Assembly (NCBI GenBank): GCA_001643675.2
Contig: LSRY02000017.1
Location: forward strand, 930,001-994,000
DNA from: Monocercomonoides exilis
Lineage: Eukaryota; Preaxostyla; Oxymonadida; Polymastigidae
Direction: 5' to 3'
DNA length: 64,000 nucleotides
Position 1 is the first letter of the stretch. Each line of letters opens with the position of its first letter. Below are positions 24,100 to 37,857 of this stretch, piece by piece. A program made the translations under genes and the position numbers. The notes under the pieces were generated by a model, which ran no database searches, had not been told where the DNA came from, and saw only the letters and a program-made list of their open reading frames with translations.

Positions 24100-27000
24100 A
24101 TGGATGATTCAATTAGGCAGCTAAAAGACAGATTTCCAGAGATTGATGAACAATTACTTTATTTAATCCTTAAACGATGTGATGGATCTGTTGATCGCGC
24201 TGTTAATATTATAAAAACAGGTATACAACCATGTTTTAATTGATTTGACGACTATTTTCATCATTTCCATTTGACAAAAGATTCAACATCTTTATCATCC
24301 ATGAAACAATTTTCTTCTCAGAATTCGATGAATGAAACGATACAATCGGGAATAGCTGTAAATTTTGAAGCAGAATCTCGAATTGCACCTTTGGGAGATA
24401 AATCTATTGTTCCGAAAGCAAGCAATTTGAATAGTAATCAGTTATCCGATAAAAATTCAGTTAATAAGAAGAATTCGCGTATAACGAATGGGAAGAAGTC
24501 AGATGGCACAAAAAAGAGAAGAATCATTGATGATGATTCTTCTTCTGACAACGACAACGAAAAAAGGGTACCAACCGAAGAATCATCAAATATGACTGAT
24601 GAATCGCGCGAAAACGAAAAGAAAATGAGCAGTGAATTAGCATCTCACAAAATTGCGAATGCAAAAGGATCATCTATCGTTTTTGAAACGGGAAAAGGTA
24701 ATCACCAAAAAGAGCAACACCCTTCCCCTTCGCGCCACGCTTTGGACCAAAGTGCATCTTCTCGACTTACTCATCCAGCACCGCAGCAAACGTTAAGCAT
24801 TCCACAGATGCCTCCATATGCCGTGGCGCGGCCGCCTTTCCAGATGGGGCAGCCTTTGGGCGTGGCGACCCAGCTTCCTGTTCTCTCTCTCTCCAATGCC
24901 CTTCCCGGCCCTCAGCGGCAGTATCCTGCGAGTTTTTCGCCTTATGCACACAACATGCTCCCCTTCCCTCCTGTTTCGATGCCTGCCTCAGGAGGCGGCT
25001 TCCCTGTCCCGCGCTTTGCGAACCAGGCGCCTCCGCAGCGGCCGTTCCAGTCGGTGCCGTTTGCCTCTTCTCCGTCTGTGTTCTCAGCCTCGTCAGGTGT
25101 CATTTCATCGCCATTCACTTCAACCCCATTTCAAACGCCAGTCTTCCAGAAGCGTGCGGACGGATTGCAACAGCAGCAGCAACAGAGTCAGAATCAGAAT
25201 CAATCTCCTCTTTCCTCTTCTAAACTTCCACTCAACACATCTCCAGTTGCACAAAATGTTTCTTCTGTTTCACTCATCAATCAAACAAACAGTCCATCAA
25301 AACAAGAGCCAGCAAAAGTCTCTCCTTCTGTTCAAACGCAGACGCAGACGCAGACGCAGACTCAACCAAATCTTCAGTCACAGCCACAACTTCAACCTCA
25401 ACCTCAATTTCAACCACAACCCCAACAATCCGATTCTTCATCAGAAAGCGACTCCTTCTCTGAGCCCTCCCTCGACGATGAGCGCCTCGACGAGGAGCAC
25501 GACGAACTGATCGAGCAGGACGCCACGTTCTTTGCCGCGACTGAGCAAGGCGGCGCGAAAAATCCGCAGCTCGCGTCTTTCCCGTCTCCGCTGGCGGCGT
25601 CGCAGTGGGTGCACTATTTCTTCCGGCCGAGCGCATTTGTGAAGGGGCCCACTGCGTTGCAGAGCGGAGTGAGCACATTCTCTTTTCTCATTGCGCAGCC
25701 ACTCCGGGCGAACGAGAGGCTGCTGCTGTGTCTGGTGCCGAAGGAGCGGTGGGCGCAGTGGAGGCGCTGGGTGCTGATGAAGGAGGAGATGGAGGTATTT
25801 GAGGGGGCAAAGAGGGAGACGAAGGAGACGAAGGAGACGAGGGGGAATCAGGGGATGATATCTACAGCTAGTTCTGCTTCTGCTTCTGCTTCTGCTTCTG
25901 CTTCTCAGTCTGCTTTTTCTACTCCTCAACGTCCAGGAGCAATGAGAAATGCTTATTCGCCCACACAACCTCTGCAGTCTTTGATGAGCTATTCACCTTC
26001 TGCATCATCATCCTCTCCTTCCTCTTCTCCTTCACCTTCTCCTTCACCTTCCTCTTCTCCTTCTTCTTGGTATTCTCAACAGCAGCAGCTACAACAACAG
26101 CAACAATTGCAAATGTCATATGAACAGTCATCACAAGGCGGGCGCAACAGAGGAAAAGGCAAGAAGAAACGAGGAAGAGCAGCACAAACATCCTATTTCT
26201 CGCCCACAGCTCCTTTTGAATCCAGGAATTCTTCTTCTGCTTCTTTTGCTCAATTCCCACAGCAAGCTCAATCTTCTCATACACCTTCCAAACGCCCTGG
26301 TTCATTTTTTGGACAGCAAAGCAACAATAACACTGCAAATGACGGTGATCCATTCGATTTCTCGAAGATGACACCAGACGAGGCGGTGTGTGTGTCTGTG
26401 TATCCGATCGCCATTTCACTTGCACTCAATCAGAAGATCCTCATTCCATTCAAGTCGAATGTGACGCTGGAAAGCGGAAAAACAGACAAAGTGCTGATGA
26501 ATCGAGTGGGGCCGATTGATATCACACGGAATGTGGTGCCGAGGCTGGAGGAGATGGAGGCGGTGATGAAAGAGGAGGAGGAAGAGGAAGAAGAAGAGGA
26601 AAGAGAGAAGGAGAAGAAGAGAATGGGGATGAAGGAAGATGAGAAGGATGGGGGAAGAAGAGGAGGAGCAAATGGAAGTGAATCATCAAGATTTCCTTCT
26701 TCCTCTTCTTCCTCTCCTTCCTCTCCTTCCTCTCCTTCCTCCTCCTCCTCCTCTTCCTCTTCCTCCTCCTCCTCCTCCTCTTCTTCTTCTTCTTCTTCTT
26801 CTTCTTCTTCTTCTTCTTCTTCTTCTTCTTCTTCTTCTTCTTCTTCTTCTTCTTCTTCTTCTTCTTCTTCTCTCGCCCCACTCACAAAGCCCAACCAGCA
26901 GGTGTCTGTTCTCTATGAGTTCCGCACAGAAAACATGGAGAACTTCTTCTTTGTGGTTGTGCGGGCAGAGGCGATTCCTGAAAGAGCAGTTTTAGCTTCT

Positions 27001-30000
27001 CTTCAGAGATACACAAAAAGGCAATGCATTTTGTCATTGGCGAAGATGATGAATGTGAATGTGAAGAAGATGGATGCGATATTGAAATGGGAAAGAGGGG
27101 AGACGAGGAGGAGGAGGAAGGAGAGGCAGGAGAGGAGAAGGAGAAGGAGAAGGAAGAGGATGGAGTTGATGGAGAAGAAGAGGAGAGAGGAAGAAGAAGA
27201 AGAAGAAGAAGAAGAAGAAGAAGAAGAAGAAAATGAGAAGAAAGAGAAGAGAAGGATAAGAAGAAGAGAAAGTGAAGAAGAAGAAGAAGCAATGAAACCT
27301 CAATCTCCTTCTTCAGATGATATCAAAATGACAACAGATTCATCTTCATCAAATGCACATCTTAATCATTCAGCTCTTTCTTCTCACTCATCCAATCTTT
27401 CGCTTTCTTCTTCGTCTTCGCTGTCTTCTTCTTCTTCTCCTCCTGCCATTTCTCAAAAAGTTGATAATTCTTCACATCAAATACAACCTTCTTCTTCTTC
27501 CTCTTCCTCTTCCTCTTCCTCTTCAACTTTCACTTCTCCATGTCAATCAATTCATTCAGACAATTCTTCATCTTCCACACACACACAAACACCTCCATCA
27601 TCTTCACCTCAATCTTCTTTTCCTTCTTCTTCTTCTTCCTCTTTCCCTCCTTCTTTCTCTTCCACAGCCACATCATCGTTCAAATCCCCTCTTTCAGACT
27701 CTTCTCATCCAGACTCAGAATTCGACATCTCGTTCTTGTCTCCACTTCACGTGCCTTCTTCTATGCCCAATCCTTCCCTTTCTCCGCTTTTCCGCTCGGA
27801 TGAATACGAAAATAACGATGATTATAATGATGATGATAATAACAGTAGTATTAACAGCAGAAATAAAAAAGAAAGAGAAAAAGAAAATAATAAAGAAGAA
27901 CAAGAAGAACAAGAAGAGAAAGAAGAGAAAGAAGCAAAATCCAAAATGACATCAGAAGAAGACTCAATTAATCCTTCAGATTGCAAAAACAACTCAAAAA
28001 TTGGATTTCCTTCAATCCGAAAGATGTACCCGCTTTCTGCACCGACTTCTCCTTCGAGTTATGATCTGATATCAACGCCTTTGGTGACGTCGTCTTCTTC
28101 TTCTCCTTCAGTTTCTTCTTCTTCTTCTTCTTCTTCTTCTTCCACTTCTTCTTCAATTTCTTCTTCTTCTTCTTCAAATAATGCAAGTTCGTTCTCTGGC
28201 AAAGGTATTTTCAATGCTGATGGGGTTATTGACTCCAAAATGGATTTGACAAACAACCAAAATGAGTCGAGTAAATTAAATAAAGCAGGAAAGGGAGGAA
28301 AAACAGGAAAAGAAAAAGAAGAAGATGATGACGATGAATCAAAAGATGAATCCAAAGACAAAGAGAAAGCAAAATCCAACATCGAAGCAGAAGCAGAATC
28401 TCTTGCAGAAGCAGAAGCCAAAGCAGATGTTGATGTTGACATAGAGACTGTCTCATCCACCACTGACGAGGCATTCGTGTTTGGCACAGATTCTAATGAA
28501 GATAACAGCAACAGCAGCAAAGCAGAAGACAATGGAAACGACGAGGAAGAAGAGGAAGATGATGATGACATGAAGTTTATTAAACAGAACATTCAGAGCA
28601 ACAAACAAGAAAATGAACAGAAAGATGCATCTTTTATTGAAAACTTACTCTTTTCCTCTTCTTCTTCCTCCTCATCTTCCTCTTCCTCTTCCTCTTCCTC
28701 ATCCTCTTCCTCATCTGACCTCCTCTCCTCTCCCACAAAGCTCTCTCTCTCCTTCCGCGACCCACTCACCTGCCTTCCCATGTCCCTCCCCGGCCGCTCT
28801 GTGTTCTGTGCGCATTCCGCCTGCTTCGACTTGCCCACGTTTCTGTCACAGGCAAAGCAGACAAGAGATTTTCGGTGTCCGCATTGCCGAGTGCTTGCGC
28901 TGCCGCACAATCTGCGTGTGGATGTGCTGCTGAAAGGGGTGATGGACGAGTGGAAGGAGAAGGAGAGGAGGATGGGGAAGAAGGAGGAGATTGAGAGGGT
29001 CGTGTTTGTGAAGAGGAAGGGGATGCTGAGGAGGAGGGAGGAGAGGAGGAGGAGGAGGAGGGTGGAGCAGCATAAGGCGCATGCGGAAGAGAGGAAGAGA
29101 GGAGAAGAGAGAGAAAGAAATGAAGAGAAAGAAGAAAAGGAGGAGAAAGAGAAGGAAGAGAAGGAAAGCAATGGAAGTTTATTAAATCAAACAGAAAAAG
29201 AAAAACCAAAAACAAATGCAACATCAAAGCAACCCATCAAACTGAGCAAACAAGAAAGAAAAGCTCAAATGCTATCATCCTTGAAGAAAGAGAGGGAGAA
29301 TGTCTCAACATACTTCCACATCACTGCAGAGACAGAGACGGGCGAGCAGTGGCTGGAGGCGAAGATCAAGCGGATGGACAGAGAAAGAGCGAAAGAGATC
29401 AAAAAGGAGTCAATGAGCAAATTCAATGAATCTCCGTATCTTTCCTCGCATTCGAATTCTTTCTCTGGGTCTTCTTCTGCTTCTGATTCTTCCTCTTCGT
29501 CTTCGTCTTCTTCTTCTTCTTTGAGTTCGCCGCATTCACGTTCAGAACCGATAGATGTGATTGATGTCATAGACGATGGTGATGATGAATCAGATACCAT
29601 ATCTCGTCCTACTTCTTCCTCCTCCTCTTCCTCCTCCTCTTCCTCCTCCTCTTCCTCCTCCTCCTCCTCTTCTTCTTCTTCTTCCTCTTCTTCCATTTCT
29701 CTTCCCTCCATCTTCTCTTCAATGACCCGCCCTCAACTCGAGCAGCGGCTGTCAGCTGCGCAACAGCGCTTGTCTCTCATCACGCACGACGCAACCGTGT
29801 TTGTGCGGACAGAATCTGCCGACGGAGAAATTTCAGCTTCGGAGAAATTGCTGACGATGAGCGAGAGCTGGCTGCCGGCGTATTTCAGAGAGAAAGAAGA
29901 GAGAAGAATGGCAGCAGGGGGAATGCTTTCTGCAGGAAATGCAATGACTTCGTTTGCTTCTTCCTATACTGCTAATCCGAACAAACCATTTTCTCCTCCT

Positions 30001-32781
30001 CTTTCTTCTTCTTCTTCAAATCAGTCTTCTTTGCCTTTTGTTTTACCACCAGACACAACGTTGTGGGTCCCTGATGTCTCTACAGGAAAGCTCATTCCAT
30101 ATTCAGACTTTGTCACACGAAGAAAAGCAGCTCTTGTTGAAGTGGAGCAACTGACTGCACAACTCCAGGAGATTCAGAAAAGAAATGCTGTTTCTTCTTC
30201 TTCTTCTAATTTTATATCTTCTTCACCTCAGCAGCAGAAGGGCATTCGTGTTGGATATGGTGCAGGGCAAAAGCATCTGATGCCTGCACATTCAAATGGA
30301 AGTGATATATCTTCTTCATCATCATCTTCTTCTTCTTCAATGGAAGATGATGAAGAAGAAACAGCAAACAGAACAACACAGGAACAAATGCAGCAGCAGC
30401 AACAGGATGCGAAGATGACAGCGCTGGAGAGGGAGAGGCAGAAGCTGAATGAAAGGAAGAAAGAGCATCAGCAGCTGCTGAACCGGAGGAAAGAGGTGAT
30501 GAAGGAGAAAGTGAGGAAGTATGGAGAACTGATGATGTGGCAGAAAGGGAAAGACGGAGAAGAGGTAAGGCAGCTGGTGAGGGCGAACGTGGAAGGATAC
30601 AGAGACAAGAGGAAAGAAGGGAGGAAAACAAGAAGTGGAAGCAGAAACAACAATAACAGGGAGGAAGAGGGAGAGGGAGAGGAAGAAGATGATATTGAGA
30701 ACGATAATGATGATGAAGATGGAGAAAGAGAAAGAGAAGGAGAAAGAGAAAGAGGAGAAAAAAGCAGCAAACTTGACAATAAAGTGATACAGTTCTTTTA
30801 TTCTTCAGTCTTTTTGAAATATCTTGTGCAGAACAAGTTGCTATCACAGTTCGATTTTGAGCTGATTTGCGGGGGAAAACATTACACGACAGAGAAAAAG
30901 GGGGAAACAGAAGTTATTCTGCTTGATGATGATGACGAGGAGGAAGAAGAGGAAGAAGCAAGGCATAGTGATGATAATGATGATGATGGAGGTGATGAAG
31001 ACAATGATGAGAATGAGAATGAAGGTGAAGAAGAAGAAGAAGAAAGAAGAGAACGAGAAAGAAACAATCAGAACAACGGCAAAGGAGCAGATGAAAGAGA
31101 GGCACAAAGAAAAAAGAGGAAGAGAAGGAGAAGAACAGGACCATCATCAACGAATAACAATACGAATGAAGATTCAGAGGGAGAAGAAGAAGATGATGAT
31201 GATGATGGCGATGGTGATACTTACAAAAGAGCAGCTAATTTTGATGAAGGAAGCAATGAAAGCGATAAAGACGGAGAAAGAGGTGGAAGAGAAGGAAGAG
31301 AAAGACACAATTTTGTCCCTTATTTTGGCTCAACTGGGAGAGAAGAAGGAGAAGGAGAAGATGATGATGATGAAGAGACGAATCTCGGTAGTAATGGTGG
31401 CAGCAGTGATAACGGCTACAGCGAAGACGAATACGGAAATTATATCAGACGGAAAATCAAACAGAGGAAGAAGAGAAAAGAGCAGAGAAACAAGGGAAAT
31501 GAGGGAGAAGGCGAAGGAAGGCCGAGCAGCCGGAATGAGAAGGTGAATCAGAAGGGGACTTCAAAGGAGCCGTTGATAATTGAGTTGTTGTCTGATGACA
31601 GCAGCGATGAAGGAGAAACGAGGCAGAATGGACAATTTGCGAACACACAAAGAAATTTAACTGAAAATGCGAAGGAAACAGAAAACAAAACAGGAGCAGA
31701 GCAAGAAAAAAACAAAGAAAAATCTTTTTTCTCTAATTCTTCCTCTTCGCTTCCGTTTCCTCGTGTTCTGAATACACAACAATCTTCACCTGTGCAATCA
31801 ACAAGTATTCTTTCTCCTCTTCAACCTCATCCTCCTCTTCCTTCTTTCTCTCCTTTTTCGACTTTTTCTTCTTCCTCTCCTTCTTTTCCTTCTTTTCCTT
31901 CTCCTTCTTCTTCTCCCCCTTTTCCTTCACTGCAGATGCTGCAACAGCAGAAGCAGATGCAGCAAATGCAGAATATAACACAAACTCAGTCTGATTCTAG
32001 TTTAGGTAATAGTTCTTCTTTGCCTTCTGCTTCTTCTTCAATTTCTTCTTCCTCCTCCTCCTCTTCTTCTTCTTCTTCTTCTTCTTCTTCTTCCCCTCCT
32101 CCTCCTTCGCCCACCCCAACATTGACACCTTCTCTAACTCCTTCACTTTCTCCTTCTCCTTCTCCTTCCACACCACCACCTTCATCATCATCACCATCTC
32201 CTTCTTCTTCCTCCTCTTCTTCTTCTTCTTCTTCTTCTCTGTCACCTCACCCATCTTCTCCTTCTCTTTCTTCTTCTTCTTCTTCTCTTCCTCTTTCTCT
32301 TCCTCCTCGTTTGGGTCGCACAAGCACTTATCAGCGGCTGAATGCGCTTGCAGCAAAAGTGTATGAAGACATAACACCAGGCGCTGCTGAAGAGTATGAA
32401 AAGTATGTGGAAAGAGAAGAGAAGGAGAGGAAGGAGAAAGAAGAGAGAATGAAGAAGAAAGAGAAAAAGAAGAAGAAGAAGAAAGATGGACAAAAGGAAA
32501 AAACAGCAAAGAATGAGAGAGGAAAACAAGAGACGGAAACATCAAGTGAATCTAAACAGAAGCAAGCTGATAAATCTTCTCAACAAACTTCTTCTTCTTC
32601 TCTTTCTTCTTCTTCTTCTTCTTCTTCTTCTTCTCATCCTTTTCAATCTTCTGCTATTGTGAATGAACATCAACCCAAACGTTCTCTTTTCACTTCATCG
32701 CCTTCTTCTCCGTTACGACTAACACTCAATTTAGCTCCTTCTAACAGAACTTCTCCTTCTCATGCTTCTTCTTCTCTTTCT

Positions 32782-32813
<32 letters not shown>

Positions 32814-33057
32814 TTCTTCTTCTTCTTCTAATTCATTATCTTCCATCACCTCCCCTTTTCCTTCTCTCATGTTTCCTTATCCAAAGACTAATCAATACAG
32901 CACACAGAATCCAAATTTCTCTTCTCCTTCTTCAAATATTCTTTCTTTTCCTTCACTTTCTTCTGTTTCTTCTTCTGTTCCTTCGATTCCTTCCACTTCA
33001 GCACAAACTTCTGCTTCACCGCAAATGCTGAGGCAGAGGCAGGACTCTCACCGTTGA
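24100..33057 (+). CDS. Giant PIAS/Siz-type SUMO E3 ligase with N-terminal CUE domain
   Basis: Exons 24100-24220 and 24281-33057 join over a 60-bp intron to give 2965 aa; PIAS/Siz proteins are usually 500-900 aa. Exon 1 is a CUE-like ubiquitin-binding module (LKDRFPEIDEQLLYLILKR, residues 8-26, then SVDRAVNIIK). A PINIT domain spans about residues 480-960 with insertions: WVHYFFRPSAF, NRVGPIDITRNVVP, and FRTENMENFFFVVVRAE. An SP-RING finger at about 1527-1590 has PLTC, FCAHSACFDL and FRCPHC, which gives the usual Cys/His ligands. Three strong SUMO-interacting motifs follow: IDVIDVIDDGDDE near 1797, EVILLDDDDEEE near 2249 and PLIIELLSDDSSDE near 2470. This predicts transfer of SUMO from the E2 to nuclear substrates. 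PIAS proteins normally start with SAP, not CUE. The rest is Ser, Glu, Arg and Gln runs. Confidence 0.88.
26694..26875 (+). repeat. Poly-serine tract of about 55 residues
   Basis: A near-pure serine run inside the PINIT region of the SUMO ligase gene. The first half mixes TCC and TCT; the second half is almost pure TCT, a trinucleotide repeat likely to vary in length between strains. Confidence 0.95.
29608..29700 (+). repeat. Poly-serine tract
   Basis: About 30 serine codons (TCC/TCT mix) lie just after the first SUMO-interacting motif. Similar runs occur at 28650-28720, 32040-32095, 32200-32240 and 32765-32830 of the same gene. Confidence 0.9.
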
Positions 33058-33783
33058 GGTATTTATTTATTTTATTTTTTAAGTTAACACTTCACTTCAC
33101 TTCCCAATAAGATCACAAAAATGTGATGAATGATGAAATGAAATAATTTGTGGTTTTATGATGATTTTGGAATTATTTAATGTAGAAAAATAAAAATCTA
33201 TAAGTGTTTAGCGTCAAAATATATTTGTGGACTTTTTTTTTAAAAAAGATCGATTTTATTTCCTGTCGCTTTAAAATATTTTTTGCTAGTAAGCGATTAT
33301 AAAAGAGAATTTTATGCCTTCGTTGATTATTCTTTATGAATCTTTCAAAAAGATATTTTTCACAATTGAAAAGTTCACAAAATAGTTTTTAATTGACATA
33401 GCATAATAAATCACATTTTTTTGTACATTATAATAACAAGAATAAAAATAAATAACAAACGTAATATATATATATGTTTAATAAATTAGAACTTATTTTT
33501 TGTGTAATTTTTATAAAATTATATTTTTTGTATGTGGTACAAAATTTTTTCATTTAAGAAAAAAGCAAAGATTTGTTCCAGACTTTTTCTTCAATCGTAT
33601 GGTAATTATTCTAACATTATCATGCAATCTTAAATATGAAAATATAAAAAAACGAAAAAAATCTTTGAAAGAACTGTGCGGAACAAAATTCATAAAACAA
33701 AAAAATATTCTCATTGACAATATTTAGTCCCAAATTTAAATTTTGATTTTTTGTTGGTTATTTGTTGCAATTTAAAGAGGATA
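33058..33783. other. Intergenic gap, no gene seen
   Basis: This strongly AT-rich gap separates two genes on the same strand and includes a short TA repeat (about 33464-33474). Short reading frames inside it have no recognisable domain and are taken as chance. Confidence 0.55.
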
Positions 33784-36700
33784 ATGTATGATTATGTTCC
33801 CCTTCACGGCAATGCTAGTGAAAGGAAAGTTGCATGTGCTTATTTAAGATTTTATATTTCTCAAAGTTGGAGAGAAATGAAGCATCACAAATGTAGTTTT
33901 TGTTGGGGTGTTGTTGGGTTTGACTTGAGTTATTTATTTACGTATAAAAATTACTTTTTTTAATTAGTTGTTTCCTTGTAAGTTTGATTATTCCTATCGT
34001 ATTAAACCTTGCAACAAGGCAACCAGAAATGTCGTATTCTGATTTAGAAAGACGATATGGAAAAACTGATTTGACATTGTCCTCAGCACATGGTACAGAA
34101 ATAATGAGTCTGAATGCTACGCGTGCAAAAGAGATTTTAGATCCACTTGGAAAAGAAGTTTGCAATTTCAGTTGAAAAAATTATTTGTGAAGTGATTCCT
34201 TGATAACAGTATTCAATGTGCACGCCTCGTGCAGTAGTACGATTTGCAGATGGCAGATATTTTAAAAGGCGCATTTATGGTAAATTTAGTGCAGTTAACA
34301 GCAAGCTTGAAGTTTGCTTCAAAATAATTTTAATTTTAAATGCAAAAATTCTTTAAAAATTCTTTATATCTCTTACAACATAAACAAATTATATTTTTCA
34401 TTTTATTTCAATTTCTGTGATTTAGAAACAATATGACCTTGGTTGGAAGAGTAGTTATAACTCTATTCCCAAAGGAAAAATCGTTATTGATCTTTTTTCT
34501 TCTTTTAATTTTGAAGAGTTCAAAGTTGGAAACGTTGTAAATTTGTTCTTGAACATGTCACAATTTTCGCCTATTGCTTTTGATGTTGTAAAGAAGCAGG
34601 CTCCCACCCGTTTACTTGAAGCAGTGAAATATTTACAAAATTTTACAGTCCCGTTTGAAATTGCCGAGGTTTGAAGATTATTTCATTGAAACTTTTATTG
34701 TTTTTGCTATTTTTGCAGTTTCGTTTATTTTAATTAAATGTTTTTTTTTTTTTTTTGGTTATTTGTTTAGAATCTTTTATTCTTATATTCTTTTTTTATA
34801 ATTTTCGTGTAAAATATTTGTTTTGTCGAAACAATGTTATTTTTTTCAAAACTTATTCAAACATCATCTTTTGTTTTAAATAAATTTTTAGGTTCTAACA
34901 AGTGATAATGGCATTTTTCGTGACAAAACATTTTACGCAGAAATCGACAATGTCTGGGAACACGTTTGAATTTGCTTTTAATTGAATGCTCATAATTTTT
35001 ATCTCCTTATTTTTTACTCGTTTTCTCTTGTTTGCTTCAGATTGTTGAATATTTACCTCGCTCTGTTTTAGAAATTGTTGATATAGAACATTTTCGAGAA
35101 GCCAAGCTGAATGATTATGCTACTGAGCTTGATTGCAACTTGCAAGTTCCAAGAAATAAAACCTATTTACATGCTGATAGCTCGATTACAACACGGTTTG
35201 TTTCAATCTTCCATTATCGAAAAATATATCAGCAAGACATTAAATATGAATTGATGTGAAAACCTATTTATTTCAGAAAATTGAATTCTTGGTCAACAAA
35301 CATTCTGTATGCGCTGAATTTTGCTGAGCTTTATGCAGAGTTGTGGGGACTGAGAGACTTTGGCTCTTCCTTCGAAAGCGTGATGATTCTGCCTATGGGA
35401 ATGATGGTTGTGATGCTTTTGGCGATAACTATCTTAATCATCTACTCTCAGATCCAAAGGTCTGTCGATGGAAGAGCTTACGAGCTGGGGCTGATGCGTG
35501 TGCATGGAATGGGCAGGTTCGGAGTGGTGATGCTGATTGTGATACAAGCTTTCACGTTTGCTATTCCTGGGATCATATTCGGGATCATTGGGGCTCAAGG
35601 AATCAATGTTGCATTAATTTATTTGATTACGAAAGATACAGACATGCACTTGACCGTTATGCTTTCCCCGTGGTCTGTGATTTTCACGATTCTGGTTGTT
35701 TTAGCTGCGACACTGGTTGCTTCTTTCTTCCCGATCAAAACGGCATTGTCAACCAACCTGCATGATTCAATCGATGTGCAGCACACGAACACATCTGCTG
35801 TGCTTATCACCATCGAACGAAGTGACTCTATTCATTCGTCGTCCACTCTGCTTGTTGATGGTCTAATCTTGACAGTGATTGGGGCATGTGTATATTTGCT
35901 CTTTCCTCTTTCGCTGGCATCAGGCAATATGGTATTGATGATAATTCTCCTGATTGGTCTGGTGATCTGTGTGATGACAGCGCTGGTTCTGATTTTTGTT
36001 AATTTTGAATATATCTTCGAAGCAGTTGTGTCAACTGTGTTTCTTTTTTGGGAGAAAAAAGCGGTACGGAAAATGGCTCTAAAAAATCTCAGTTTGCATA
36101 GACTGAGAAATCGTGGGACGACGATAATGTTTGCTTTGATTCTGTGCTTTGTATTTACAGGGGATATTTTAACAAACACTATTCTTGAATCGTCAAATGC
36201 GTCTGTGTACGAGCATTATGCTTGCGATTTGGAAATTCAACTTTTTGCATCCTATCATGAGCCTATATTCAATGAATATGAAAATTGGAATGGCTCAATA
36301 TTTTTCCCGCCTCCGCTTTTTAATTCGATCCGCAAAGCTGATAGCTTAAAAATGCAAGATGTGCAGATTGTGCAAGCAGTTTTAGACGAATACAAAGATG
36401 TGATTGAATCGTACGCATATGTCAGTAATGCTCTTTCACAACAACAAGGAGGAAGGGAAGCAAGCGTGATGATGACGAATCGTGGGAGGACATATCAAAG
36501 CTTATTTGATCTTATGGCTGTCTCACCCAATTACAAAGCAGCAACTGATGAGAAAGTTTGGCATATAAAATCCACTTTGAACGACAAAAAGAAAATGACT
36601 GGTGATGATGTAATGAGACAGTTGTATGTGAACTACTTTGATTCATCAATGGCGATTATATCACAAGATTTCAAAAAGCAGCTACGATCTAATCTGGGAG

Positions 36701-37857
36701 ATAAATATGTTTTGACTAAGAATCTCAGCGCAGCTGCAACTTATTACTTGCCATTTTATTCAAACACACTCTTCAATGAGATGGATAAAGACTCAGCGAA
36801 GAAAGAAAATGAAATTGTTGATGGAAGGACGGATACAATTTCATTGTCATCTATCTTCAAAAACATCACAATTGGGGGATTCGTTACATCTTTTCCATAT
36901 CCTTACTTTTACTTTTCTTACAACTACTATGTGGTATCTCTTATTCCGGTTTCTATTCCATTTATGTGTGAGACAATAGACAACATAAATGGTGTTTTTG
37001 CATCTCCTGCTTTTGATGACTTGTACATTTACTCCATCAAAATTAAGTATAAGAAAGGAGCGTCTTCCTCAAGAACTGATTCTTTGGTGCGTGACATCAG
37101 TGATGTTAAATTTGGTAATTCAACTTCTTTGGCATGCTTCATTGATTCAAATTCGAATTCTCAAAATCCTTCAAATAGGCATTGCAACTGTGAAGAAAGA
37201 GAAGAATTTAAAGAAAATACAGATGATAAAAGAATAAAACAAATTATAAATAAAGAAAGTGCGGTTTCCTCGACCTTATATAATCCCAAAAAAGCTGATT
37301 CTTTTGTGAAATCATTAAAAAAGCAGCCATTATTAAGAGATAACAATGTATTTTCTTCATCTTCATTTGTTGATAATAAAAACCCTTATTTAAGATCAGA
37401 TATTTGGACAAAGAAAAGTTTTGATGAAGGGAATGCTTTTGTAGAGGTCATGATGCATTCAATATTTGCTGCTAGTGCACTTTTTATGAGTTTTCTTGGT
37501 GAATGCTCGCTTGTTGCTGCAATGTCGTCGAATGTGCTTTCGTCTAAAAAAGACTACGGAATGATGCGATCGATGGGAATGTCACAGTTTCAGACGCGGC
37601 GTGTATACATTGAAGAGGCGTTCATTCTGGTGATGGCTGCGTCTGTAATGGGAATGGTTTCTGGAATGCTCTTGTCGTATATGGTTTCATCTCAAATAGT
37701 GCTGCTGCTTTCATATGGAAAGCCAGTCTTTTATTTTCCGTATGTAACGTTAATTTCATTAGTGTTTGTCTCAATGTTGATGGGGTATTTATCAACTTCT
37801 GCACCTTTGTCGTATCTGAGGCATATTCAGATTGCAGATTGTATGAGGTCCTTATGA
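33784..37857 (+). CDS. FtsX-like permease (MacB/LolCE type), two membrane domains
   Basis: Seven exons (33784-33917, 33968-34157, 34210-34311, 34426-34668, 34892-34963, 35041-35195, 35277-37857) give 1158 aa. All six introns begin GTTTG. An N-terminal membrane helix, CWGVVGCFLVSLIIPIVLN, forms across the first splice site. About 270 residues of extracytoplasmic domain follow, then a first FtsX domain (VMILPMGMMVVMLLAITILI, residues about 334-353, followed by the family's ELGLMRVHGMGR loop) with further helices to about residue 600. A second soluble region and a C-terminal FtsX domain (about 1020-1158, with KDYGMMRSMGMSQFQ) complete it. Relatives in bacteria pair with an ABC ATPase to move lipoproteins or drugs or transmit force. 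Parabasalids and oxymonads have many eukaryotic copies whose role is unknown. No ATPase partner lies in the window. Confidence 0.87.

Noticed and set aside
26430-26894. Poly-Glu and poly-Lys proteins on the minus strand
   Set aside because: They are the reverse complement of the poly-Ser tract in the SUMO ligase gene, with no domain of their own.
33942-33967. A 26-bp intron in the FtsX gene (GTATAA...TTAG)
   Set aside because: It keeps the frame, but a 50-bp intron with the consensus donor GTTTGA (33918-33967) also keeps the frame and gives a better membrane helix typical of the family.
34280-34425. Donor GTAAAT at 34280 ending exon 3 of the FtsX gene
   Set aside because: It leaves phase 1 and forces an early stop (ACA-ATA-TGA) in the next exon; the GTTTGC donor at 34312 keeps phase 0.
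33784-37857. Recent bacterial transfer of the FtsX gene
   Set aside because: Six introns with the host's own donor motif show a long-resident nuclear gene.
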